Positions 26,626 to 35,772 of a DNA stretch of 56,400 nt are shown here, in pieces. Position numbers and translations under genes: made by a program. This stretch comes from Planctomyces sp. (GTDB lineage Bacteria > Planctomycetota > Planctomycetia > Planctomycetales > Planctomycetaceae). How positions within the stretch are numbered: the stretch's first letter is position 1; the number at the start of each line of letters is the position of its first letter. The DNA is taken from contig PNLE01000004.1 in NCBI GenBank assembly GCA_013822855.1, forward strand, positions 1 through 56,400, read 5' to 3'. Below the pieces are notes generated by a model. It saw only the letters and a program-made list of their open reading frames with translations, was not told the origin of the DNA and did not search any database.

Positions 26626-26875
26626 TTCAGCGGAAGGAACAGAGCGGAAACCTGTCTCGACAAATCGCGGCACCGGCTCCATCACAGAAGCCCGCCCACT
26701 TTTCCAAACATGCGAATGGGAGAAACTGACAATCAGCTTTCCAGACGATAAGCAGTTGAATTCCCGGTTCGGCCCCTGAAGTACCCCATGCGGGGGGTCT
26801 CCGTCAAACGAGGGGAGTCCATCGCTGTCGGAAAGTGAAGGGAGCGGCAGGCCCCCTTCAGTCGCGGATCCGGCA

Positions 26876-27541
26876 TCAATGGCCAATGACCCCCGAAGTC
26901 GGGGAGTTGGCGGATTTGTCACCTTGGGGGACCTGGGTGGCCGGGCCGACGGTGGGGAGCGTCGCGAAAGCCGAAGCCGGGCCGAGGATGCCGCGATGCG
27001 TGCGGATCGGATCGCGGGGATTGTCCTTCGTCTTGTCGTAGACGTCGAGCAGCTTCTCCTTGTCGAACTTCATCTCCGCCCGTGTGAATCCGGTGAGGTC
27101 GTAGATACTGGTCAGTTCGATCGAGTCGACCGGGCAGGCCTCTTCGCACATGCCGCAGTAGATGCACTTGAGTTCGTCGATGACGAACGACTTCGGCCGT
27201 TTGTCGCGATCCGTCCAAAGGGGATCGTCCTTCGGGGCTTCCTCGGCGACGATGTCGATGCAGCGGGCCGGGCAGGCCGTCGAGCACATCATGCAGGCCA
27301 CGCACTTCACTCGGCCTTGGTCGTCCCGGTTGAGCCGGTGGACACCCCGGTAATGGAGCGGCAGATCGGGCTTCTCTTCGGGATACTGCTGCGTCACCGG
27401 GTGGAAATCGGTCACGTGGCGGAGCGAGTTCCTCAATCCGCCGAAGATCGCGGGAAGGAACGTCGACTCCCAGAATCCCATCTCGGGTTCTTCCATCCAG
27501 ACGACATCGGCCTCGGGAATCGGTGTTTGCTGCTCGGCCAT
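26876..27541 (-). CDS. nuoI: NADH-quinone oxidoreductase subunit I (2x[4Fe-4S] ferredoxin)
   Basis: 221 residues. Two cluster motifs, CVACMMCSTACPARC and CIYCGMCEEACPVDS, ligate N6a and N6b in the hydrophilic arm. The N-terminal helix region (FWESTFLPAIFGGLRNSLRHV) and PEEKPDLPLHYRGVHRLNRDDQG are typical. The C-terminal ~45 residues are low-conservation tail. The gene lies 60 bp downstream of nuoH. Confidence 0.95.
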   Translation of the reverse strand: MAEQQTPIPEADVVWMEEPEMGFWESTFLPAIFGGLRNSLRHVTDFHPVTQQYPEEKPDLPLHYRGVHRLNRDDQGRVKCVACMMCSTACPARCIDIVAEEAPKDDPLWTDRDKRPKSFVIDELKCIYCGMCEEACPVDSIELTSIYDLTGFTRAEMKFDKEKLLDVYDKTKDNPRDPIRTHRGILGPASAFATLPTVGPATQVPQGDKSANSPTSGVIGH

Positions 27542-27601
27542 GGGGCACCTGAAAGTTCTGTCAGCAAGATGGAAAAAGAATCGAATATGTTGCAGTGGGC
27601 A

Positions 27602-28771
27602 TTAGTGGGCGTGGACATGTCCTTCGGGCGATTCGCCGAAATCGACCGATTGCTCGCCCACCACGAACTTGCCGCTGGTTCCAATCAGGCCCGCCGCGAT
27701 GAAGATCGCGAACGAACCCACGGTCAGCGTCCACAAGGGCCAGTCGAACTGCTTGGCCGTCATCACCACCAGGATGTTGACCGCCGCCATCGGGATGAGA
27801 CCCAGCCAGGCGAGGTTCATCAGTTGGTCGAAGCGGAAGCGGGGGATCGTCCAGCGGATGAACATGATGAGGAGGATGACCATCAGTACCTTGGTCAGGA
27901 GCACCAGCACCTTGACGAGCGTCGCCCCCAGGTAGGCACTGTCGGCTTCCGCAATGAACGGAAAGTGCCAACCGCCGAAGAAGAGGATAATCGTCAGGAA
28001 GCAGACCGTGATGATGTGGGCGTACTCACCCAGGAAGTAGAGGGCGAACTTCATCGAGCTGTATTCGGTATGGAAACCGCCGACGAGCTCCTGCTCGCAC
28101 TCCGAAAGGTCGAAGGGCAAACGGTTGGTTTCCGCGAGGGCAGAGACGAAGAAAATGAGGAGCGCCAGCGGCTGCGTCCAGATGTTCCAGCCGATGAAAC
28201 CCTGGCTCGCCTGATGCTCCAGGATCGTGTTCAGATTGAGCGAGCCGGTGAGCAGCACGACGCCGATGATCGACATCCCCAGCGGAATCTCGTAGCTCAC
28301 CACCTGGGCGCTGGCCCGCATCGAACCGAGCGAACTGTATTTATTGTTCGAAGCCCAGCCGCCGAGGATCACGCCGTACACACCCAGGCTGCCGATGCAG
28401 AAGATGTAGACCATCCCGATGTCGACGTTCGGCGCGATGACGAACCGCATCCACGAAGGGGCCTGATCGACCGGGCCGAAGGGGATGATCGCGAAGCCCG
28501 CCATCGCCGTGAAAACCGCGATGCTCGGCCCCAGGATGTAGAGCACCTTGTTGACATGGCCCGGGATCACATCCTCCTTGAGGAGGAACTTGGCCCCGTC
28601 CGCGATGGGTTGCAGCAAACCCGCCCAGCCGACACGGTTCGGGCCGTAGCGATCCTGGATGAACGCGGCCAACCGGCGCTCGACGAGGATTAAATACGCG
28701 ATCGTCCCCATGAGGCCGCCGAAGGCGACACCGATGGTGATGATCGTCGTCAGAAAGAATGTCCACGTCAT
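27602..28771 (-). CDS. nuoH: NADH-quinone oxidoreductase subunit H
   Basis: 389 residues with about eight helices; it forms the quinone-entry end of the membrane arm. Signatures: RYGPNRVGWAGLLQPIADGAKFLLKEDVIP (first loop), YSSLGSMRASAQVVSYEIPLG, LPFDLSECEQELVGGFHTEYSSMKFALYFLGEY (the charged quinone-site loop) and WTIPRFRFDQLMNLAWLGLIP. The start ATG overlaps the nuoG stop by 4 bp. Confidence 0.95.
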   Translation of the reverse strand: MTWTFFLTTIITIGVAFGGLMGTIAYLILVERRLAAFIQDRYGPNRVGWAGLLQPIADGAKFLLKEDVIPGHVNKVLYILGPSIAVFTAMAGFAIIPFGPVDQAPSWMRFVIAPNVDIGMVYIFCIGSLGVYGVILGGWASNNKYSSLGSMRASAQVVSYEIPLGMSIIGVVLLTGSLNLNTILEHQASQGFIGWNIWTQPLALLIFFVSALAETNRLPFDLSECEQELVGGFHTEYSSMKFALYFLGEYAHIITVCFLTIILFFGGWHFPFIAEADSAYLGATLVKVLVLLTKVLMVILLIMFIRWTIPRFRFDQLMNLAWLGLIPMAAVNILVVMTAKQFDWPLWTLTVGSFAIFIAAGLIGTSGKFVVGEQSVDFGESPEGHVHAH

Positions 28772-30483
28772 GACCGGCTTCCTCCCGCCACGGGCACAGC
28801 ACCATTGGCTGCCGCAGGCGATTGCCCCGCGGGTTCGTCGTTCGATTTCAGAAACACACCCTCGTCACCCAGGTCGCCCACGATCAGGGCGGCCAGCGAC
28901 GGGATCACGCCCGCGATCTCCTGCCGGATCGTCACGGCATGGAACATACCGCTCCGGCCCGCCAGTTCATAAGCAATCCGGCCATCCGGCCACGCGTCAC
29001 CCGGCGACCTCAACCCGCGATGGATCGCCTGGGCCAGCCCCGCATGGTTCACGAACGTCCCGTCCCGCTCGGCCCACGATGTCCCTGGCAGCACGAACGT
29101 CGCCTGGGGCAGCGCGGGCGAATCGAGCAGATCCTGCACAACGACCAGCTTGGCCTTGGCCAACGGCTTCGTCTGATCCGGCGTGATCCAACCCTCGGGA
29201 TCACCACCAACAAGGTAGATCGCCTCGATCGCACCGTTGGCCACCTGGGCCAAAGCCGTATCAAGTGGAGCGATTTCACCGCCGAAGTGCTTTAAAACCG
29301 CTTCCACCCCGGCCCGATTCGGCGCCTTCTCGGCCCGGATGGTGAACTTGGGATTGAGCGTCGCGTTGCCGTGAAGATCTTTGGGATACTGGTCGTCCTC
29401 CCCCACCACCCGCGGTGGTGTCATCCACAGCTTCGCGCCGGAAGAGAGCGATTTCACGTACTTCGAGAGCAGGTACGCCTCCTCCACCGTCATGAACGGC
29501 GAGAGAACGACACCCAGCTTGTCCGGTGCCCGCTGGGCAGCCTCCGCCAGCGCCTGCTTCACTGCGGGAAGAATCTGCGGCCACGAGACCGCCGACATGC
29601 CGCCGGGAAGCTTCTGCATGGGGAATTTGAGGCGGTGCTCGGAGTGGATGTATTTCCAGCCGAAGCGGCCTTCATCGCACATGAACTCGCCCTGGGCCAG
29701 CGGGTTCGAGCGGGGCTTGAGGCGGTAGACGACATCCTTGTTCTGGTCGACTCGGATGCTGCAACCCGTGCTGCAACCCGCGCAGACCGAGTTCTTCCCC
29801 TTGAGCCACCACACCCGCTGCTCGTAGAGGAAATCCTTGCTGCACAAGGCCCCCACGGGGCACAGGTCGACCACGTTCCCCGCGAGTTTGTTGTTGCAGG
29901 GATTGCCCGGGAAGATGTCGATCTCCTCCCCCGAACCTCGGCTGACCACCTGCAGTTCCGCCGTCCCCGAGATCTCCCGCGTGAAGCGGACGCACCGCGT
30001 GCACATGATGCAGCGGTCCGTGAAGAGCGTGATCTGCTCGCCGATGTGCGGTTTGTCGACCTTCTGGTTTTTCGGCTCCGCCAGGCGGCTGTAGGCCCGG
30101 CCGTACTTGAAACTGAAGTCCTGCAAGCCGCACTCGCCCGCCTGATCGCAGACCGGGCAATCGAGCGGATGGTTGAGGAGCAGGTACTCCAGCGTCCCCG
30201 CCTGGGCCGCCTTCACCTTGGGCGAATTGGTGACGATGACAGTGCCGTCCTTGACCGGCGTCTGGCAGCCGGGGACCACCTTGGGAACCATCGCCACGGT
30301 GCCGTCGGGCTTCTTGTCGCCCACTTCGACCAGGCACATGCGGCAACTGGCGACGACCGACAGGCTCGGATGCCAGCAGTAATGTGGGATCTCGACGCCC
30401 GCCTTCTGCGCCGCCTGAATGCAATTCAGCTTCTCGCCGGCACCCAGCTCGACGGGCTGATCGTTGACGTAAACTGTGGGCAT
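28768..30483 (-). CDS. nuoG: NADH-quinone oxidoreductase subunit G
   Basis: 571 residues, shorter than the ~800-900 of proteobacterial NuoG. The N-terminal ferredoxin domain carries N1b (CxxxxxxxxxxC and CLVEVG), a CxxCxxxxxC set (CPVCDQAGECGLQDFSF), then CIMCTRCVRF for the 4Fe clusters, and CAGCSTGCSI with a distant Cys (EFMCDEGRF), the extra N7-type site. The molybdopterin-like C-terminal domain is present but reduced (TFVLPGTSWAERDGTFVNHAG). No ribosome site is visible before ATG 30483. The four-helix-bundle gene lies immediately upstream. Confidence 0.93.
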   Translation of the reverse strand: MPTVYVNDQPVELGAGEKLNCIQAAQKAGVEIPHYCWHPSLSVVASCRMCLVEVGDKKPDGTVAMVPKVVPGCQTPVKDGTVIVTNSPKVKAAQAGTLEYLLLNHPLDCPVCDQAGECGLQDFSFKYGRAYSRLAEPKNQKVDKPHIGEQITLFTDRCIMCTRCVRFTREISGTAELQVVSRGSGEEIDIFPGNPCNNKLAGNVVDLCPVGALCSKDFLYEQRVWWLKGKNSVCAGCSTGCSIRVDQNKDVVYRLKPRSNPLAQGEFMCDEGRFGWKYIHSEHRLKFPMQKLPGGMSAVSWPQILPAVKQALAEAAQRAPDKLGVVLSPFMTVEEAYLLSKYVKSLSSGAKLWMTPPRVVGEDDQYPKDLHGNATLNPKFTIRAEKAPNRAGVEAVLKHFGGEIAPLDTALAQVANGAIEAIYLVGGDPEGWITPDQTKPLAKAKLVVVQDLLDSPALPQATFVLPGTSWAERDGTFVNHAGLAQAIHRGLRSPGDAWPDGRIAYELAGRSGMFHAVTIRQEIAGVIPSLAALIVGDLGDEGVFLKSNDEPAGQSPAAANGAVPVAGGSRS

Positions 30484-30560
30484 GGGTGGGGGACTTGTTG
30501 GAAAAGGTGAAAAGGAAAGAAGGTTGGAAGGAAAGAAGCCGGAAGTTAAGAGGGAAACAG

Positions 30561-30929
30561 CTAAATCAGGTTGGTGGAGATCTTGTGTCGGAAGGCGATC
30601 AGCATTCTTGAAACCTCGTCGAAACTTGTTTGCGGTCTCCGGCAGTCGCTTTCTTTGATGTATCCCAGTTGTAATGCGACTTCACAGTGCGAGTCGAGTT
30701 CGGCGAGCGATCCGATGGCGATCTGCAGGAAATGAAGCAGTGATCGTGAGTTGCCGTAAGCCTTTCCTTCCGCGATGTTCGCCGAAACTGAAATCGCCGC
30801 TCTTCGAATCTGGTTGGTCAATCCATATTGTTCATGCCGGGGGAACGACTCGGTAATCTGATAGCACTCCCTCGCGATCTCGATCGCCTTTCTCCAAAAG
30901 ATCAGATCCCGGTGATCACCGAACGTCAT
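30561..30929 (-). CDS. four-helix-bundle protein (S23/23S rRNA IVP-like) inside the nuo operon
   Basis: 122 residues with the family pattern: an N-terminal DLIFWRKAIEIARECYQIT, then FPRHEQYGLTNQIRRAAISVSANIAEGKAYGNSRSLLHFLQIAIGSLAELDSHCEVALQLGY. These proteins form pentamers of four-helix bundles; the family is known from intervening sequences in 23S rRNA genes and as free-standing genes, and its function is unknown. Start ATG 30929 has GGAG seven bases upstream; the preceding TTG is less likely. It is in the same direction as nuo, between nuoF and nuoG, and must be transcribed with them unless it has its own promoter. Nothing links it to complex I biochemically. Confidence 0.9.
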   Translation of the reverse strand: MTFGDHRDLIFWRKAIEIARECYQITESFPRHEQYGLTNQIRRAAISVSANIAEGKAYGNSRSLLHFLQIAIGSLAELDSHCEVALQLGYIKESDCRRPQTSFDEVSRMLIAFRHKISTNLI

Positions 30930-31011
30930 CAAACATCTCCGGTCATCATGGTGTCTGGGCCATTCGTCCAGAAATCTGGCTTCTCACCTTCTCCCCTTTT
31001 TTCCTCATGAA

Positions 31012-32343
31012 TCAATGCGCCCCAACGAGCTCGCTCGGCTTGATCGTCGAGCGGCCGCTTTGGATGTACTCCTCGAATTCGCTGCGGAATTTGCGGATGG
31101 CGTTCTTCACCGGCCAGCCCGCGCCGTCGGCGAGGCCGCAGATTGTCGTGCCGGGCATCATCCCGATGCCATTCGAGACTTCCAGCAGGAGGTCAAGATC
31201 TTCCATCCGGCCCTGGCCACTCCGGATGCGGTGGAGGATCCGCTGCATCCAGTTCGTCCCCTCGCGGCACGGCGTGCACTGCCCGCAAGATTCATGAGCG
31301 AAGAAACGGGCACAGTTGTAGACCACATCCACGATGCTCGTCTGGTCGTCAACAACGACCACCGCCGCAGTCCCCAGACCGAGACACCCGACCTTGCCCG
31401 GCCCGTTGAAGTCGAGCGGCGTGTCGAGTTCCGACGGTGCCAGGAAGCCCATGCTGATCCCGCCGGGAACGACCGCCTTGATCCCCCGACCACCGGGCAC
31501 ACCACCGCCGTACTCTTCGATGAGCCGCCTCGCCGTGATGCCTAGGGGAACTTCGTAGCAGCCGGGCTTGTTGACATGGCCGGAGAGGCAATAAAGCTTG
31601 GGGCCGTAGCTGCCGGCATCGCGCGGATTGTTCGGGTCGGGCGGCACTCCGATCGACTTGAACCACTCGATGCCGCGCTTCAAAATCTGCGTGACGCAGG
31701 CCATCGTTTCGATGTTGTTGACGATCGTCGGCTTGCGGAAGAGACCTTCGATGGCGGGGAAGGGGGGCTTGATGCGTGGCCAAGCCCGCTTCCCTTCGAG
31801 GCTTTCGATGAGGCCAGTTTCTTCACCGCAGATGTAGGCCGCCGCACCCCGGTGGAGCCTCACATCCAGGTCGAAACCGGAGCCGAAGACGTTCTTGCCG
31901 AAGATCCCCTTTTCATAGCATTCCGCCACCGCCTTCTGCAGCGCCCGCCACGCGCCACCGTACTCGTACCGCAAGTAAAGATAGGCGGTGTTCGAGCGGA
32001 TCGCGTAGCAGCTGATGGCGATCCCTTCGAGAACCTGGTGCGGATCTTTTTCCAGCAGGATGCGGTTGTTGAAGGTGCCGGGCTCGCTCTCGTCGCCGTT
32101 GACCGCCAGATAGATGGGGCCGGGATGATCCTTGGGGAGGAACGTCCATTTGAGACCGGTGGGAAAGCCCGCGCCGCCGCGACCGCGGAGTCCCGAATCC
32201 TTCACGAGGTTCGTGACATCGGCGGGGGCCATGCCGAGCGCCTTCTTGAAGGCGTCGTAGCCGCCGTCGGCGAGATAGCTGTCCAGCGTGTGGCTCTGAT
32301 CCTTGTTGATCCGGGCCAGCAGGACGGGTTCGTAGGTGGACAT
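31012..32343 (-). CDS. nuoF: NADH-quinone oxidoreductase subunit F
   Basis: 443 residues, the normal size. NADH/FMN-binding motifs are GLRGRGGAGFPTGLKW and VNGDESEPGTFNNR, plus LYLRYEYGGAWRALQKAV. The N3 [4Fe-4S] site is ESCGQCTPCREGTNW with a distant Cys (GTTICGLADG). This subunit accepts electrons from NADH. Start ATG 32343 has no strong ribosome site. Confidence 0.97.
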   Translation of the reverse strand: MSTYEPVLLARINKDQSHTLDSYLADGGYDAFKKALGMAPADVTNLVKDSGLRGRGGAGFPTGLKWTFLPKDHPGPIYLAVNGDESEPGTFNNRILLEKDPHQVLEGIAISCYAIRSNTAYLYLRYEYGGAWRALQKAVAECYEKGIFGKNVFGSGFDLDVRLHRGAAAYICGEETGLIESLEGKRAWPRIKPPFPAIEGLFRKPTIVNNIETMACVTQILKRGIEWFKSIGVPPDPNNPRDAGSYGPKLYCLSGHVNKPGCYEVPLGITARRLIEEYGGGVPGGRGIKAVVPGGISMGFLAPSELDTPLDFNGPGKVGCLGLGTAAVVVVDDQTSIVDVVYNCARFFAHESCGQCTPCREGTNWMQRILHRIRSGQGRMEDLDLLLEVSNGIGMMPGTTICGLADGAGWPVKNAIRKFRSEFEEYIQSGRSTIKPSELVGAH

Positions 32344-32404
32344 GGGGGCATCCGGGAGTCGGAAGGGGCGTGTTGGGTATTGGAGGCTTGGTGTTGGGTG
32401 CTTG

Positions 32405-32674
32405 TCAGTTGTCGGTTGTCGGCGGGGAGGCTTGGCTAGCGAGTTCGCGTTTGACCTGGTTGGCGATCATGTCGTAGCAGGGGAAGCGTTTGAGTTCTTC
32501 ATCGGTGGGCCAGACATCGACCACTTGGCCATCCCGCAACGCGCTCGCCGGAAACCCGTGCAGCCAGCTTTCCATGACGGCTTCCCGGGCCGCCTCTCGG
32601 GCCAACTCCAGCATGCGTTGAGAATGGGCTTTTCTTTCGCTGGAGAAGGAATGTTCAGCAATGGTCAAAGGCAT
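32405..32674 (-). CDS. small hypothetical protein in the nuo operon
   Basis: 89 residues, soluble, helical and charged in the first half (SSERKAHSQRMLELAREAAREAVMESWLHGFPAS), then VWPTDEELKRFPCYDMIANQVKREL. No family recognised and no membrane segment. AAGGAG eight bases before ATG 32674 is a strong ribosome site and supports translation. It lies between nuoE and nuoF, 41 bp from the nuoE stop and 61 bp from nuoF, so it is part of the transcript. It could be an assembly or accessory factor, but only position suggests that. Confidence 0.7.
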   Translation of the reverse strand: MPLTIAEHSFSSERKAHSQRMLELAREAAREAVMESWLHGFPASALRDGQVVDVWPTDEELKRFPCYDMIANQVKRELASQASPPTTDN

Positions 32675-32715
32675 TGAGCAACTCCTTACCAACTCTAAAC
32701 CTGCCTGCTGCTTCC

Positions 32716-33195
32716 CTAGGCCTTCAACTGTGCAATCATCTGATCGGCTTGCTCATGGGTCACATTCGGCACGCAGTCCTCATCCACCAGCACGCACGGA
32801 GCGCCGTCGCAGACACCCAGGCATTCGGCGAATTCAAGCGTGATCTTGCCGTCCTCCGTCGTGCCGCCCGGAGTGACATGGAGCTTCTCGCACATGTGGG
32901 CGAGCAGCTCTTCACCACCCCTGAGGCCGCAACTGATGCTCCGGCAGACCCACACCCGGTGCTTCCCCAGTGGATTCTCTTCCGTACGGAAGAACTGGTA
33001 GAAGCTCATCGTGTCGTGGACTTCCGAAGGATGTAGCTCCAGCAGTTCGGCAATATCCCTGATCGCTCCCACGGAGACATGCCGCAATTCGTCGTGCACC
33101 ATGTGCAACGCTGGCAACGTGACGGCCCGCTTGTTGGGATACTTCGGGAACTCGGCGGTGATGCGAGCCTTCAGCTCGTCCGAAAGAACCGTCAT
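32716..33195 (-). CDS. nuoE: NADH-quinone oxidoreductase subunit E
   Basis: 159 residues with a thioredoxin-like [2Fe-2S] fold. The four ligands are in VWVCRSISCGLRGG and ECLGVCDGAPC, the N1a site. The N-terminal helical region (ITAEFPKYPNKRAVTLPALHMVHDE...PSEVHDTMSFYQFF) is canonical. A GGAG ribosome site lies 8 bp before ATG 33195, inside the end of nuoD; the genes overlap by 4 bp. Confidence 0.97.
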   Translation of the reverse strand: MTVLSDELKARITAEFPKYPNKRAVTLPALHMVHDELRHVSVGAIRDIAELLELHPSEVHDTMSFYQFFRTEENPLGKHRVWVCRSISCGLRGGEELLAHMCEKLHVTPGGTTEDGKITLEFAECLGVCDGAPCVLVDEDCVPNVTHEQADQMIAQLKA

Positions 33196-34454
33196 CGATC
33201 AAGCTCCGCTGCAATGATGTTCAAACTCCCCAGTACCGCCGGGACGTCGCTCAGCATGTATCCGGGCATGATGTGCTGGAAGGTGGCGAAGTGGATGAAG
33301 GACGGCGGCCGGCACCGCGCCCGATAAGCCCGCGGTTCGCCATCCGCCACGATGTAGAAGCCCAATTCGCCGTTGGGGGATTCCGTGCTGGCGTAGATTT
33401 CCTCCACCGGCACCTTGAATCCGCGGTTGGGCATCACCATCTCGAAATGATGGATCAGCCCCTCGATGCTGCGGTAGACGGCGGGCTTGGCCGGGAGAAC
33501 CGACTTCCCTTCGAGGTCGACGTTTACCGGGCCGTCGGGAATGTTCTCGATCGCCTGATCGATGATCTTGATGCTCTCGAGCATCTCCTGCATGCGGACG
33601 AGATATCGCGCGTAGCAGTCGCCCCCCTTGGAAGCGGCCACCTTGAAGTCGAGATCGGCGTAGGCAAGGTAAGGCTCGTCCTTCCGCAGATCGCGAACCA
33701 CGCCCGATGCGCGCGCGATCGGCCCGCTGCAGCCCATATTGATCGCATCTTCCCGCGACAGGACACCCACGCCCTTGACGCGGTCGACGAAGATCCGGTT
33801 GCGGGTCAGGAGGCGGTCAACCTCGCTGTGGATCTTGGGGAAGCCCTTCGAAAAGTTCCGCACCTTGTCGGCCCAGGCGGTGTTCACATCGAACATCACA
33901 CCCCCGACACGCGTGTAACTCGTGTGGAACCGCTGGCCCGAAGCGTATTCGACGATGTCGTAGATCAGTTCCCGCTGCTGGAAGAAGTAGAGGAACGCCG
34001 TGAACGCCCCCAGATCGAGCGCGACCGCGCCGATGCACAGCAGATGGTCGTGCAGCCGCATCAGCTCGGCGAGGATCGTCCGCAGATAGGTGCACCGCGG
34101 CGTGATCTTGATGTCGAGCAGCTTCTCGACCGTGTGGTGCCATGCGATCTCGTTCGCGAGCGGCGAAATGTAATTCATGCGGTCGACGATGGTCACGTAC
34201 TGGTTGAAGTCGAGGTCTTCACCCAGCTTCTCGAACCCGCTGTGCAGATAACCGATATCCGGCTCCGCCTTGACGATCCGCTCGCCGTCGAGGGTGAGCA
34301 CCAGCCGGAGGGTGGTGTGCGTGGCGGGGTGCTGCGGCCCGAAGTTGAGCGTCCACAGATATTCCGAGTCGACAGGTTCGCGCGGATGGGAGCCGTGTCC
34401 GCCCGTGTGGGCACGGGACGCGGCCGGGTTGAGCGAAGAAGCGACGACAGGCAT
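33192..34454 (-). CDS. nuoD: NADH-quinone oxidoreductase subunit D (49-kDa)
   Basis: 420 residues, a free-standing NuoD (not fused to NuoC). It forms the quinone pocket with NuoB and NuoH. Motifs: NFGPQHPATHTTLRLVLTLDGERI (quinone-contact His), YLHSGFEKLGE, MNYISPLANEIAWHHTVEKL and the C-terminal SFIHFATFQHIMPGYMLSDVPAVLGSLNIIAAELDR. ATG 34454 is chosen; the 15-residue upstream extension has no family similarity. The N-terminus (~30 residues) is Ser/His/Gly-rich. Confidence 0.96.
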   Translation of the reverse strand: MPVVASSLNPAASRAHTGGHGSHPREPVDSEYLWTLNFGPQHPATHTTLRLVLTLDGERIVKAEPDIGYLHSGFEKLGEDLDFNQYVTIVDRMNYISPLANEIAWHHTVEKLLDIKITPRCTYLRTILAELMRLHDHLLCIGAVALDLGAFTAFLYFFQQRELIYDIVEYASGQRFHTSYTRVGGVMFDVNTAWADKVRNFSKGFPKIHSEVDRLLTRNRIFVDRVKGVGVLSREDAINMGCSGPIARASGVVRDLRKDEPYLAYADLDFKVAASKGGDCYARYLVRMQEMLESIKIIDQAIENIPDGPVNVDLEGKSVLPAKPAVYRSIEGLIHHFEMVMPNRGFKVPVEEIYASTESPNGELGFYIVADGEPRAYRARCRPPSFIHFATFQHIMPGYMLSDVPAVLGSLNIIAAELDR

Positions 34455-34532
34455 GGTCCACCTTCGGGAAGGACAGCGGTTGGCAAGAACAGGCGGCAAT
34501 GGTCAATTCAGTGAAACAGCGGGCGAACAGGG

Positions 34533-35021
34533 CTAACTTTCCGCGCGGGTGATCACCGGGAAGTTATGGCGCTCGCCCCGGCCTTTGAGCGGATAATCCT
34601 TGCGGAGGGCGTGGCTTTCGAATTCGGGCGGGCAGAGGATGCGCTGCAGGTTGGGATGACCCGTGAAGTGGATGCCGAACAGATCGTAGACTTCGCGTTC
34701 GGTCCAATCGGCGGTCTTCCACAGGCTGTACATCGACGGAAGCTTCGGGGCCGGGTCGTTGACGAAGGTCTTGACGATCAGCCGCTCGCGGGTGGCGGTG
34801 TTGACCAGGACGTAGACCACGCCGAAGCGGTCGGTCGCCCCGGGATACTCCAGGTAGTCGACGCAGGTGACATCGCTGAGGAAGTCGAAGCCGCCCACAT
34901 GCTTGAGGTGCGACATCAGTTCTTCGAGACGGTTGGCCGGAACGATCACGCGGTTGTTGTCGCGGAAGGCCTCCGACTTGAGGACACCGCCCAGATGCTC
35001 GTTGAGTGCTGCGAAGTCCAC
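34533..35021 (-). CDS. nuoC: NADH-quinone oxidoreductase subunit C (30-kDa)
   Basis: 162 residues from GTG 35021. Signatures: FLSDVTCVDYLEYPG, VVYVLVNTATRERLIVKTFV, and WKTADWTEREVYDLFGIHFTGHPNLQRILCPPEFESHALRKDYPLKG, the NuoC hallmark. The GTG at 35021 is preferred to the longer frame (GTG 35075) because AGAAGG lies nine bases upstream of it. It is separate from nuoD, 78 bp apart. Confidence 0.93.
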   Translation of the reverse strand: MDFAALNEHLGGVLKSEAFRDNNRVIVPANRLEELMSHLKHVGGFDFLSDVTCVDYLEYPGATDRFGVVYVLVNTATRERLIVKTFVNDPAPKLPSMYSLWKTADWTEREVYDLFGIHFTGHPNLQRILCPPEFESHALRKDYPLKGRGERHNFPVITRAES

Positions 35022-35030
35022 CGAAACCAC

Positions 35031-35036
35031 CCTTCT
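35031..35036 (-). promoter_or_regulatory. ribosome-binding site deciding the nuoC start
   Basis: AGAAGG on the minus strand, nine bases before GTG 35021. No comparable site precedes the upstream GTG at 35075. Confidence 0.7.
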
Positions 35037-35091
35037 GAGAAATTGCTCGCTGCGGATCAACCAACCGGCCCACACCTGCGAACCCCGACGA

Positions 35092-35772
35092 TCAAGGCGT
35101 CGCCTGAGTGAGTGTCGGGGTTTGAGCCTGCTTGAGCGACACAGGCAATTCGAGCGGCGTGAGCTGCAACTGGCCTTCTCGAATGCGGATGATTTCGTCC
35201 GCGTCGAACGGCGCGGGGCCGGTGGGCCGGTTGCGGTATTGGAATTCGGTTCCCTGCATCGTCCCCGTCCGCTGCACGAGTTCCTGAATCTGCATGATCC
35301 CGGCGATCAGCTGTTCCGGCCGGGGAGGGCAGCCGGGGACGTACAAATCGACGGGGATGAAGCGGTCGACTCCCTGCACGACGGCATAGGTATCGAACAC
35401 GCCGCCGGTGCAGGCGCACGCTCCCATCGAGATGCACCACTTCGGCTCGGGCATCTGCAACCAGATGCGCTGGAGGACGGGCATCATCTTCATCGCCACG
35501 CGGCCCGCCACGATCATCAGGTCGCACTGCCGGGGCGAGAATCGCATGACTTCCGCACCGAAGCGGGCGAGGTCATGCCGGGACGACGCGGTGGCCATCA
35601 GTTCGATGCCACAGCAGGCGGTAGCGAACGGCATGGGCCAGAGGCTGTTCTTGCGGGCCCAGCTCGAAGCGGCGTTGAGCGTGGTCAGGAAGACGTTGTC
35701 GGGCAACCCCTTTTGGGGGTTCACAAACGGGCTGGACGAACCGGCTGCTCCTGCAGGAGTGGCTATCGCCAT
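35092..35772 (-). CDS. nuoB: NADH-quinone oxidoreductase subunit B
   Basis: 226 residues. N2 cluster ligands are visible: the tandem Cys in [13 protein letters not shown], Cys in MGACACTGG, and the Cys of [15 protein letters not shown]2 is the last cluster before quinone. A hydrophilic, Pro/Gln-rich C-terminal tail of ~50 residues follows the core. Start ATG 35772 overlaps the nuoA end by 10 bp. Confidence 0.97.
   Translation of the reverse strand: MAIATPAGAAGSSSPFVNPQKGLPDNVFLTTLNAASSWARKNSLWPMPFATACCGIELMATASSRHDLARFGAEVMRFSPRQCDLMIVAGRVAMKMMPVLQRIWLQMPEPKWCISMGACACTGGVFDTYAVVQGVDRFIPVDLYVPGCPPRPEQLIAGIMQIQELVQRTGTMQGTEFQYRNRPTGPAPFDADEIIRIREGQLQLTPLELPVSLKQAQTPTLTQATP

Noticed and set aside
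26783-26801. ACCCC/GGGGT hairpin between nuoI and nuoJ as a terminator
   Set aside because: Stem is only 5 bp, no T-run, and termination here would cut off nuoI, so it is unlikely to be a real terminator.
26879-28693. 604-codon open frame on the plus strand opposite nuoI/nuoH
   Set aside because: It mirrors the real genes in an antisense frame. Its translation is Arg/Glu/Asp/His-rich with no hydrophobic pattern, typical of a high-GC shadow.
33273-34514. 413-codon plus-strand frame opposite nuoD
   Set aside because: Antisense shadow; nuoD on the other strand is unmistakable.
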